Below are positions 33,889 to 41,729 of a stretch of 64,000 nucleotides of DNA, one piece after another. Every line of letters begins with the position of its first letter. Positions within the stretch are counted from its first letter, which is position 1. The translations under genes were made by a program, and so were the position numbers. Source of the stretch: Streptomyces sp. B3I8 (GTDB taxonomy: Bacteria > Actinomycetota > Actinomycetes > Streptomycetales > Streptomycetaceae); assembly GCF_030816915.1 (NCBI RefSeq), contig NZ_JAUSYN010000002.1, forward strand, positions 4,353,501 through 4,417,500, in the 5' to 3' direction. A model generated the notes under the pieces. The model saw only the letters and a list, made by a program, of their open reading frames with translations, did not search any database and was not told the DNA's origin.

Positions 33889-35317
33889 CGAGGTACGCCT
33901 CCAGGCCGTGGCGGCCGCCCTCGCGGCCGAAGCCCGACTCCTTGTAGCCGCCGAACGGCGAGGTCGGGTCGAACTTGTTGAACGTGTTGGACCAGACGAC
34001 GCCCGCGCGGAGCTTGTTCGCGACCGCCAGGATGCGCGAACCCTTCTCCGTCCAGATGCCCGCCGACAGGCCGTAGGGGGTGTTGTTGGCCTTGGCGACG
34101 GCCTCGTCGGGGGTGCGGAAGGTGAGGACCGACAGCACCGGGCCGAAGATCTCGTCGCGGGCGATGGTGTGCGCCTGGGTGACGTTCGTGAAGAGCGTCG
34201 GGGCGAACCAGTAGCCGGCGGAGGGGAGTTCGCAGGCCGGGGACCAGCGCTCGGCGCCCTCCGCCTCGCCCTGGTCGGCGAGGGAGGTGATCCGCGCGAG
34301 CTGCTCGGCGGAGTTGATCGCGCCGATGTCGGTGTTCTTGTCCAGCGGGTCGCCCAGGCGCAGGGTGGCCAGACGGCGCTTGAGGGAGTCGAGGAGTTCG
34401 TCGTGGATCGACTCCTGGACCAGCAGACGGCTGCCCGCGCAGCAGACCTGGCCCTGGTTGAAGAAGATGCCGGAGACGATCCCCTCCACCGCCTGGTCCA
34501 CGGGTGCGTCGTCGAAGACGATGTTGGCGCCCTTGCCGCCCAGTTCCAGCGTGAGCTTCTTGGCGGTGCCCGCGACCGTGCGGGCGATCTGCTTGCCGAC
34601 GGCCGTGGAACCGGTGAACGCCACCTTGTTCACGTCCGGGTGGGCGACCAGCGCGGCTCCGGCGCGGCCGTCACCGGTGACGATGTTGACGACGCCGCGG
34701 GGCAGGCCCGCCTGGCGGCAGATGTCCGCGAAGAACAGGGCGGACAGCGGAGTCGTCTCGGCGGGCTTCAGGACCACCGTGTTGCCGGTCGCGAGGGCCG
34801 GGGCGATCTTCCAGGCCAGCATCAGGAGCGGGAAGTTCCAGGGGATGACCTGGCCCGCGACACCGAGCGGACGCGGGTTCGCGCCGAAGCCGGCGTGGTC
34901 CAGCTTGTCGGCCCAGCCCGCGTAGTAGAAGAAGTGCGCGGCGACGAGGGGGAGGTCCGCGTCGCGGGTCTCACGGATCGGCTTGCCGTTGTCCAGGGTC
35001 TCCAGGACGGCCAGCTCGCGGCTGCGCTCCTGGATGATCCGCGCGATGCGGAACAGGTACTTGGCGCGCTCGGAGCCGGGCAGCGCCGACCACTTCTCGA
35101 ACGCCTTGCGGGCGGCGCCGACCGCGCGGTCGACGTCCCGTTCGGTGGCCTCCGCGACCTCGGAGAGGACCTCCTCGGTGGCGGGGGAGACGGTCTTGAA
35201 GACCTTGCCGTCGGCCGCCTCGGTGAACTCGCCGTCGATGAACAGTCCGTAGGACGGGGCGATGTCGACGACCGCGCGCGACTCGGGCGCCGGGGCGTAC
35301 TCGAAAACAGGAGCCAT
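33881..35317 (-). CDS. Aldehyde dehydrogenase, NAD-dependent
   Basis: Full-length (478 residues) with VIPWNFPLLMLAWKIAPALA, ATGNTVVLKPAE, LELGGKGANIVF (catalytic Glu) and FFNQGQVCCAGSRLLV (catalytic Cys), ending SGFGREGGRHGLEAYLDV. It starts 6 bp after the deoC stop and is followed by the half-length paralogue. DeoC releases acetaldehyde, so oxidation of that aldehyde is the natural role in this operon (inference). ATG 35317. Confidence 0.92.
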   Translation of the reverse strand: MAPVFEYAPAPESRAVVDIAPSYGLFIDGEFTEAADGKVFKTVSPATEEVLSEVAEATERDVDRAVGAARKAFEKWSALPGSERAKYLFRIARIIQERSRELAVLETLDNGKPIRETRDADLPLVAAHFFYYAGWADKLDHAGFGANPRPLGVAGQVIPWNFPLLMLAWKIAPALATGNTVVLKPAETTPLSALFFADICRQAGLPRGVVNIVTGDGRAGAALVAHPDVNKVAFTGSTAVGKQIARTVAGTAKKLTLELGGKGANIVFDDAPVDQAVEGIVSGIFFNQGQVCCAGSRLLVQESIHDELLDSLKRRLATLRLGDPLDKNTDIGAINSAEQLARITSLADQGEAEGAERWSPACELPSAGYWFAPTLFTNVTQAHTIARDEIFGPVLSVLTFRTPDEAVAKANNTPYGLSAGIWTEKGSRILAVANKLRAGVVWSNTFNKFDPTSPFGGYKESGFGREGGRHGLEAYLDV

Positions 35318-35322
35318 GGGAT

Positions 35323-36282
35323 TCAGTCCACCGTCACGTAGTCGGGGCCGGAGTAGCGGCCGGTGGCCAGCTTCTGGCGCTGCATCAGCAGATCGTTCAG
35401 CAGCGAGGAGGCGCCGAAGCGGAACCAGTGGTTGTCCAGCCAGTCCTCGCCCGCGGTCTCGTTGACCAGCACCAGGAACTTGATCGCGTCCTTGCTGGTG
35501 CGGATGCCGCCGGCCGGCTTGACGCCCACCTGGACGCCCGTCTGCGCGCGGAAGTCGCGGACGGCCTCCAGCATCAGCAGCGTGTTGGCGGGCGTGGCGT
35601 TGACCGCGACCTTGCCGGTGGACGTCTTGATGAAGTCCGCCCCGGCCAGCATGCCGAGCCAGCTCGCGCGCCGGATGTTGTCGTACGTCGACAGCTCGCC
35701 CGTCTCGAAGATGACCTTCAGGCGGGCGCTCGTCCCGCAGGCCTCCTTCACGGCGGTGATCTCGTCGTACACCTTCCTGTAGTTCCCGGCGAGGAACGCG
35801 CCCCGGTCGATGACCATGTCGATCTCGTCCGCCCCGGCGGCGACGGCCTCGCGGACGTCCGCCAGCTTGACGGAGAGCGCGGCGCGGCCGGCCGGGAAGG
35901 CGGTGGCGACGGAGGCGACCTTGACGCCGGAACCGGCGACGGCCTGCTTCGCGGTGGCCACCATGTCGGGGTAGACGCAGACGGCGGCGGTCGCGGGGGC
36001 CGTACGGTCGGTCGGGTCGGGGCGGACCGCCTTGGCGCCGAGCGCCCGGACCTTGCCCGGGGTGTCCGCGCCTTCCAGCGTCGTCAGGTCGACCATCGAG
36101 ATGGCGAGGTCGATGGCGTACGCCTTCGCGGTCGTCTTGATGGACCGGGTGCCGAGCGACGCGGCGCGCGCCTCCAGGCCGACCGTGTCGACCCCGGGCA
36201 GCCCGTGCAGGAAGCGACGCAGCGTCCCGTCGGACGCGGTGACGTCGCTGAGAGCGTGTGGTGCAGTGGTGGGCATGGTCAC
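35323..36282 (-). CDS. deoC: Deoxyribose-phosphate aldolase
   Basis: Cleaves 2-deoxyribose-5-phosphate to acetaldehyde and glyceraldehyde-3-phosphate. The Schiff-base Lys is in GADFIKTSTGKVAVNATP and the second Lys in VGVKPAGGIRT; CVYPDMVATAK and EIDMVIDRGAFLAGNY are also family features. At about 319 residues it is the long actinobacterial/eukaryotic-like form. GTG 36282 lies 6 bp after a TATGCT box, so a leaderless transcript is likely; ATG 36276 is the alternative. The regulon palindrome lies just upstream. First gene of deoC-aldehyde dehydrogenase-half dehydrogenase. Confidence 0.93.
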   Translation of the reverse strand: MTMPTTAPHALSDVTASDGTLRRFLHGLPGVDTVGLEARAASLGTRSIKTTAKAYAIDLAISMVDLTTLEGADTPGKVRALGAKAVRPDPTDRTAPATAAVCVYPDMVATAKQAVAGSGVKVASVATAFPAGRAALSVKLADVREAVAAGADEIDMVIDRGAFLAGNYRKVYDEITAVKEACGTSARLKVIFETGELSTYDNIRRASWLGMLAGADFIKTSTGKVAVNATPANTLLMLEAVRDFRAQTGVQVGVKPAGGIRTSKDAIKFLVLVNETAGEDWLDNHWFRFGASSLLNDLLMQRQKLATGRYSGPDYVTVD

Positions 36283-36295
36283 CAGACGAGCATAT

Positions 36296-36307
36296 CTACG
36301 CGCGTAG
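36296..36307. promoter_or_regulatory. Nucleoside-regulon palindrome upstream of deoC
   Basis: Perfect CTACGCGCGTAG; on the minus strand it is followed after 1 bp by TATGCT (-10) and then, 6 bp on, by GTG 36282. A bound repressor would cover the core promoter. Confidence 0.75.
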
Positions 36308-36331
36308 CGGCTGTACAGCCCCGATGTGCGG

Positions 36332-36373
36332 TGCGCGGAGACGGTGGTGTGCGGGTGCGCGGAGACGGTGGTG
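36332..36373. repeat. 18-bp direct repeat, 24-bp period
   Basis: TGCGCGGAGACGGTGGTG at 36332-36349 and again at 36356-36373, in the divergent region between deoC and the beta-lactamase-like gene. It may be a duplicated regulatory site or slippage product. Confidence 0.6.
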
Positions 36374-36488
36374 CAGGCTGTACCTCGGTTTGTCATGCAG
36401 CCCTCATCGTGGCGGGCGGCCCCGGCTCCTAGGTTGAAGGGCACGTCGGACCGAGCCGGGTCCTCCCACTCCGAGGAGCTGCCAGACC

Positions 36489-37745
36489 ATGGCGACCGAG
36501 ACCACCACCCAGCGCACCTTCCTCAACACCCGCACCACCCCCCTCGACCCCCGCACCGGCAACGCCTCCCGTACCGGCGCCACCTCCCGTACGGTCATCA
36601 CCGCACTCGCCACCACCGCCACCGCCGTCCTGGTCGGCGCAGGGCTGGTCACGCCCGCGGCGGCGGCGACGCACACGCCCGCGCCCTCCCTCCGGCACGG
36701 GGCGGACGCGGTCCACGACACCGGCACCGTGGGCGTGGTCGTCCGCTCGACCGGCCCGCACGGCTCCCGCACCGCCACCGCCGGGGTCGCCGACCAGGAG
36801 ACCGGCCGCCCGGCCCGGCCCGGTGACACCTTCCGCATAGCCAGCTCCACCAAGACCTTCGTGTCCACGGTCGTCCTGCAACTGGTCGGCGAGGGGCGCC
36901 TCTCGCTCGACGACACCGTCGAGGAGCTGCTTCCGGGCGTGGTCACCGGCAACGGCAACGACGGCCGCGACATCACCGTCCGGCAACTGCTCAACCACAC
37001 CAGCGGCCTCTTCGACTTCACGCAGGACTTCCCGGTCCTCACCGACATCGACGCCTTCCAGCAGGGGCACCTGCGGAGCTGGACGGACGACCAGCTCGTC
37101 GCGACAGCGATGAAGCACCCCCCGGTATTCGCCCCGGGGAAGGACTGGAGCTACTCCAACACCAACTACGTCCTCGCCGGGATGATCATCGAGAAGGTGA
37201 CCGGCCGGAGCTGGCAGCACGAGGTGACCGGCCGCATCGTCCGGCCCCTGGGACTGCACCGCACGACCGCCCCCTACACGGACCCCTACATGAAGGGCCC
37301 GCACCTCAAGGGGTACTCCGCCTTCGGCGCCGAGGGCCGGACGCCGATCGACGTCAGCGTGATGAACCCGAGCGGTGCCGGTTCCGCCGGCGCCATGATC
37401 AGTGACACCGCCGACCTGACGGCGTTCTACTCGGCGCTCATGAAGGGCCGGCTGCTGAAGCCGGCCCAGCTCGCCGAGATGGAGACGACCGTACGGGCGA
37501 AGGAACTGGACCCCGCCTGGCCCGGGGCGCGCTACGGCCTCGGCCTGATGAAGGTCCCGCTGAGCTGCGGCGGGAGCTACTACAGCCACGGCGGGGACCT
37601 CTCCGGCTACACCACCCGCAACGGGTTCAGCGCCGACGGGCGCCACGTGGTCGTCGTGGCGGCGACGGGGGACGGCGACGACGACACCACGCCCGCGGCG
37701 AACGCCGTGATCGACGAGCAGCTCTGCGCGGACGGCGGCCGATAG
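36489..37745 (+). CDS. Secreted serine hydrolase, beta-lactamase / D-Ala-D-Ala carboxypeptidase family
   Basis: A 418-residue class C-type penicillin-recognising enzyme. Signal region about 35-60 (TALATTATAVLVGAGLVTPA), then catalytic SSTK in FRIASSTKTFVST, second motif YSNTNY, and third motif HGG in YSHGGDLSGY, as in the Streptomyces R61 DD-peptidase. Probably exported and active on wall peptides or related esters; a true beta-lactamase role is not indicated. GAGGAG lies about 11 nt before ATG 36489. Divergent from deoC. Confidence 0.88.
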   Translation: MATETTTQRTFLNTRTTPLDPRTGNASRTGATSRTVITALATTATAVLVGAGLVTPAAAATHTPAPSLRHGADAVHDTGTVGVVVRSTGPHGSRTATAGVADQETGRPARPGDTFRIASSTKTFVSTVVLQLVGEGRLSLDDTVEELLPGVVTGNGNDGRDITVRQLLNHTSGLFDFTQDFPVLTDIDAFQQGHLRSWTDDQLVATAMKHPPVFAPGKDWSYSNTNYVLAGMIIEKVTGRSWQHEVTGRIVRPLGLHRTTAPYTDPYMKGPHLKGYSAFGAEGRTPIDVSVMNPSGAGSAGAMISDTADLTAFYSALMKGRLLKPAQLAEMETTVRAKELDPAWPGARYGLGLMKVPLSCGGSYYSHGGDLSGYTTRNGFSADGRHVVVVAATGDGDDDTTPAANAVIDEQLCADGGR

Positions 37746-37795
37746 GGCGACCTCCGTGTACGGGGCCGGCGGGAGCGTCGGGCAGAATCGACGGC

Positions 37796-38600
37796 ATGAC
37801 CTCCCCCGAGTCCCAGCCGCCCACCCCCGAGCCCTCGGAGCCCTCGGAGACCCACGCGCCCTCGGGGTCCGCGGACTCCGAGGACGCCGAGGGCTCCACG
37901 GATGTCTCCGAGGGGGCGGCGGCGTCCGCGGAACCCGACCGGGTCCACCGCTCCTCGGCCGGTATCGCCGGCGGGGTGCTGCTGCTCGCCCTGGTGGCGT
38001 GGCTCGGCATCGACGCGCTGGTCGTCGGCAAGGGCCGTACGCCGTGGCTGGCGCTGGCGGCGATGATCGTGATCGTGCCGCTGGTGATCGCGTTCACGCT
38101 GCGGCCCGCCGTCTTCGTGGGCGAGGACCGGCTGCGCGTCCGCAACCCCTTCCGGGTGATCGTGCTGCCGTGGGGCTCGGTGGCCTCGCTGCGCTCCGGC
38201 TACTCGAACGAGGTGGTCGCGACCAGTGGCACCACGTACCAGCTCTGGGCGGTACCGGTGTCGCTGCGAGGGCGGAAGCGGGCGGCGCGTAACGAGGCGC
38301 GGCAGACGGCGGAGGGCATCGGCCGGGGCGGCTCGGGTCGGGGCGGTTCCGTCCGGCGCGGCGGGCTGCTCGGCGGCCTCGGCGGCGGGCAGGGGGGCGG
38401 GCAGGGGAACACCGCCGCCACCGAGAGGCCCGTACGGGCACAGGCCGACCAGATCATGGACGACCTGAAGGACTTCGCCGAGCGGCGGGGCGGCGCGGAG
38501 GCGGCCCAGGGGGAGCCGGCGCGTGCGGTGGGCGTACGAGGTCCTCGGCCCCGTGGCCGCCGGTCTGATCGTCTTCGCGATCCTCCTGGCGACGGGCTGA
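37796..38600 (+). pseudogene. PH-domain membrane protein gene with +1 frameshift
   Basis: Encodes an acidic N-terminal tail, two transmembrane helices (GIAGGVLLLALVAWLGIDAL and LALAAMIVIVPLVIAFTL), a bacterial PH domain (VGEDRLRVRNPFRVIVLPWGSV) and a Gly-rich linker. At 38519-38523 (GCGCG) one extra base shifts the frame. The other frame then reads VRWAYEVLGPVAAGLIVFAI and ends at TGA 38598-38600, an obvious C-terminal membrane anchor. In the shifted frame there is no stop until the end of the next gene, giving an artificial 739-residue fusion with the histidine kinase. Either a real recent mutation or a sequencing error. Confidence 0.75.
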
Positions 38601-38767
38601 CCCCCCGGGCCCGGCGGCCTTCGTTTTCGGCCGTCTCCGCTCCCGTCGCACCTGTCCCCGTCGACTCGCCGCACCTGCCCCCTGCCTTCGGGGACCCTCC
38701 TCGCTGCACCTCCCGACGCCCCGCCCGTCCCTCCTGGTACCGGCCCGCAGCACCTAGGCTGGTGGTC

Positions 38768-40015
38768 ATGACCCCAGCGCAGTCGGCGCGGAGAGAACAC
38801 CCGCGCGCCCTTTTCGCGGAGAATTCGCGCGCGTGGGTGCGGCTGCTGCCGTGGGGCGTCGCGTTCGTGCTGTGTGTCGCGCTGCTGCCCACCGCCATCG
38901 TGGTCCTCGGCAACGACTACGGCCTGAACGGAGGGGTGGCCGCCGGGCTGGCCGTCGCGCAGGCCGCCCCGTTGCTGCTCGCCGTCGTACGCCCGCTGCA
39001 GGCCTGGTACGTGGTCTTCGCGGCGGACGTGGCCGGGGCGGTGGCGCTGCTCGCCGTCGACTTCCCGGAGCGGCTGCTGTGGCCGTTCCCGCCCATGGGG
39101 ATCGTCGGGTACGTCGGCCTCTGCCTCGCCCTGGGCCTGCGCGAACGCCGCCGGACGCTGCTGCTGGTGTGGCTGGCCACGGCGGTCGCCAACGTGACCC
39201 TCGACATCTTCGCACCCCACGACGACGGCGCCAGAGGCCTGCTGCTCACCATCCTCGGGGGCGTCGCGCTCCTGCTCGGCGGTGTGCTCAAGGAGCGGTC
39301 CGAGGCGCAGCGCAGGCTGGCCGAGCAGGAGACGATCAGCGAGGCCGAGCGCGGCCGGCGCACCCTGCTGGAGGAGCGGGCCCGGATCGCCCGGGAGCTG
39401 CACGACGTGGTGGCCCACCACATGTCCGTCATCACGGTGCAGGCGAACAGCGCCGAGTACCGCATCGAGCGGCTCTCCCCGGTGGTGCGCGACGAGTTCA
39501 CGTCCATCGCGGCCACCGCGCGGGAGTCGCTCGGGGAGATGCGCCGGCTGCTCGGCGTGCTGCGCAACGAGGAGGCGCAGGGCGAGCTCGCGCCGCAGCC
39601 GGGGCTGGCGCACATCGGGCAGTTGGTGGAGGCGACGGCGAGGGTCCGCGGGCCGGTGGAGTTCACCCCCTGCGACGTCGACGTGCCCGAGGCGGTGGGC
39701 CTGTCCGCGTACCGGATCGTCCAGGAGGCCCTCTCGAACGTCGTGCGGCACGCGCCGGGTGCCCGTACCCAGGTGTCGCTGTCGGTGTCGGAGCACGATG
39801 ACCGGCAGGGCGCATGGCTCACCGTCCTCGTCGTCAACGGCCCGCCGCCGGTGCGGCCGGACGGGCCGCTGGAGGCGAGCGGCACCGGGCACGGCCTGGT
39901 CGGCATGCGGGAACGGGTGCGGCTCGTCGGCGGCACCCTTGATGTGGGGCCGCTGGCGGACGGCGGTTTCCGGGTGGCGGCCGGGCTCCCTCTGAGCGAC
40001 AAGGACCTCATGTGA
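38768..40015 (+). CDS. Sensor histidine kinase, NarL-system type
   Basis: A 415-residue kinase: four or five N-terminal transmembrane helices with no large extracellular domain, HisKA_3 phospho-acceptor ARELHDVVAHHMSVITVQAN, then an HATPase with IVQEALSNVVRHAPGA and GTGHGLVGMRERVRLVGG. ATG 38768 is the first sensible start after the upstream membrane-protein gene. The stop overlaps the response regulator start by 4 nt. Next to an ABC transporter, suggesting it responds to a drug or envelope stress. Confidence 0.9.
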   Translation: MTPAQSARREHPRALFAENSRAWVRLLPWGVAFVLCVALLPTAIVVLGNDYGLNGGVAAGLAVAQAAPLLLAVVRPLQAWYVVFAADVAGAVALLAVDFPERLLWPFPPMGIVGYVGLCLALGLRERRRTLLLVWLATAVANVTLDIFAPHDDGARGLLLTILGGVALLLGGVLKERSEAQRRLAEQETISEAERGRRTLLEERARIARELHDVVAHHMSVITVQANSAEYRIERLSPVVRDEFTSIAATARESLGEMRRLLGVLRNEEAQGELAPQPGLAHIGQLVEATARVRGPVEFTPCDVDVPEAVGLSAYRIVQEALSNVVRHAPGARTQVSLSVSEHDDRQGAWLTVLVVNGPPPVRPDGPLEASGTGHGLVGMRERVRLVGGTLDVGPLADGGFRVAAGLPLSDKDLM

Positions 40016-40686
40016 CGACACGCGTCATCATCGTCGACGACCAGGCCATGGTGCGGGCCGGTTTCGCCGCGCTGTTGGCCGCCCAGAGCGACATCGACGT
40101 GGTGGGTGAGGCCCCCGACGGGGCGCGGGGCGTCGAGCTGAGCCGGCGCACGCACCCCGACGTCGTACTGATGGACGTGCGGATGCCCGAGATGGACGGG
40201 CTGGAGGCCGCGCGGCGACTGCTCACGCCCGCGCCGGGGGTGACCCATGTGCCGCGCGTCCTGATGCTCACCACCTTCGACGTCGACGACTACGTGTACG
40301 AGGCGCTGCGGGCCGGCGCGAGCGGCTTCCTGCTGAAGGACGCCCCGCCCGCCGACCTCATCGCGGCGGTCCGCGTCGTGGCCTCCGGCGACGCCCTGCT
40401 CGCCCCCTCCGTGACGCGCCGCCTCATCGCCGACTTCGCCAAGACGCGCCCCGCCGCCCGGGGCAAGCCCGCGCAACGGCTGAAGGGCCTGACGCAGCGC
40501 GAGACGGAGGTCCTCACCCTGGTGGCCCGCGGCCGCTCGAACACCGAGATCGCCGAGACGCTGGTACTGGCCGAGCAGACGGTGAAGACGCACGTCAGCC
40601 GTGTCCTCACCAAGCTCGGTCTGCGCGACCGCGCCCAGGCGGTGGTCTTCGCCTACGAATCGGGCCTGGTGGCCCCGGGGGAGTAG
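40012..40686 (+). CDS. Response regulator, NarL/LuxR family
   Basis: A 224-residue regulator: receiver domain with IIVDDQ, phospho-Asp in VVLMDVRMPEMDGLEA and Lys in GFLLKDAPP; LuxR-type output domain LTQRETEVLTLVARGRSNTEI and VKTHVSRVLTKLGLRDRAQAV. GTG 40012 overlaps the kinase stop (GTGA), so production is coupled. Probable target is the ABC transporter operon starting 150 bp downstream. Confidence 0.92.
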   Translation: MTTRVIIVDDQAMVRAGFAALLAAQSDIDVVGEAPDGARGVELSRRTHPDVVLMDVRMPEMDGLEAARRLLTPAPGVTHVPRVLMLTTFDVDDYVYEALRAGASGFLLKDAPPADLIAAVRVVASGDALLAPSVTRRLIADFAKTRPAARGKPAQRLKGLTQRETEVLTLVARGRSNTEIAETLVLAEQTVKTHVSRVLTKLGLRDRAQAVVFAYESGLVAPGE

Positions 40687-40835
40687 TCCGTGTGCGCTGC
40701 CGCGGGGGCTCGCCTGGTGCACCCCCTACCGGGGTAGCACTTCCAGATCGGTTCCCGGGTACGACGCCCCGGACGTGCCCGCTGCAGCACTCTTCAGTCC
40801 GTCACGGAAGAAGTGCGTGCGACAGGGAGACGGGC

Positions 40836-41729
40836 ATGGGGCTACGCAGGAGCAAGCGGCGGCAGAAGGCGGCGGAGGGCCGACTGGAGGCGGCCGAGGC
40901 GTCGGTGGCGGACGGCCGGTCGGAGACAGCGGCCGGTACGCCCGGCCTCGCCGTCGAACTGCGGGGCGTCCGGCGGCAGTACGGCCGGGGGGCGGGCACC
41001 GTGCACGCCCTCGCCGGTGTCGACCTCGCCCTGCCGCGCGGCACGTTCACCGCCGTCATGGGGCCGTCCGGGTCCGGCAAGTCCACCTTCCTACAGTGCG
41101 CCGCCGGGCTCGACCGGCCGACGGCGGGCTCCGTACGTCTCGGCGGCACGGAGATCACCGGCATGAGCGAAAACGAGCTCACCGAGCTGCGCCGCAGCCG
41201 CCTCGGCTTCGTCTTCCAGGCGTTCAACCTGCTGCCGTCGCTCACCGCGGAGCAGAACGTGCTGCTCCCGATGCGCCTGGCCGGGCAGCGCCAGGACCGG
41301 CGCCGGGCCGCCGAGGCGCTCGCCCGGGTCGGGCTCGCCGACAAGGCGCGGCGCCGGCCCGGTGAACTCTCCGGCGGCCAGCAGCAGCGCGTGGCCGTCG
41401 CCCGCGCCCTGGTCGGCGAACCCGACGTGATCTTCGCGGACGAGCCCACCGGCGCCCTCGACACCGGCACCGCCGCCGAGGTCCTCGGCCTCCTGCGCGA
41501 CGCGGTGGACACCCTCGGCGCCACGGTCGTCATGGTCACCCACGACCCGGCCGCGGCCGCCTGGTCCGACCAGGTGCTGTTCCTCGCCGACGGTGCCTTC
41601 GCCGACCGTCTCGAACGCGGTTCGGCGGAGCAGATCGCGGCCCGGATGACCGAGCTCACCTCCCGCGTCTCCGGCGTCTCCGGCGGCTCCCGTGTCCCCA
41701 GTGACTTCCGAGTGGACGTGACCGTATGA
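40836..41729 (+). CDS. ABC transporter ATPase, MacB/LolD type
   Basis: A 297-residue ATPase with Walker A GPSGSGKSTFLQC, Q-loop FVFQAFNLLPSLT, signature LSGGQQQRVAVARAL and Walker B VIFADEPTGALD. This subtype pairs with FtsX-like permeases in efflux of peptides and antibiotics or in envelope processes. An Arg/Lys-rich N-terminal extension of about 45 residues precedes the domain. ATG 40836 has GGGAGA 6 nt upstream; the stop overlaps the permease start by 4 nt. Confidence 0.93.
   Translation: MGLRRSKRRQKAAEGRLEAAEASVADGRSETAAGTPGLAVELRGVRRQYGRGAGTVHALAGVDLALPRGTFTAVMGPSGSGKSTFLQCAAGLDRPTAGSVRLGGTEITGMSENELTELRRSRLGFVFQAFNLLPSLTAEQNVLLPMRLAGQRQDRRRAAEALARVGLADKARRRPGELSGGQQQRVAVARALVGEPDVIFADEPTGALDTGTAAEVLGLLRDAVDTLGATVVMVTHDPAAAAWSDQVLFLADGAFADRLERGSAEQIAARMTELTSRVSGVSGGSRVPSDFRVDVTV

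Noticed and set aside
36489..37745. Antibiotic-resistance beta-lactamase
   Set aside because: The SSTK, YSN and HGG motifs are shared with DD-peptidases and esterases of the R61 type, and nothing indicates drug hydrolysis.
37796..40015. Natural fusion of PH-domain protein and histidine kinase
   Set aside because: The missing C-terminal anchor is plainly present in the neighbouring frame with its own stop at 38600, so the fusion results from a one-base shift.
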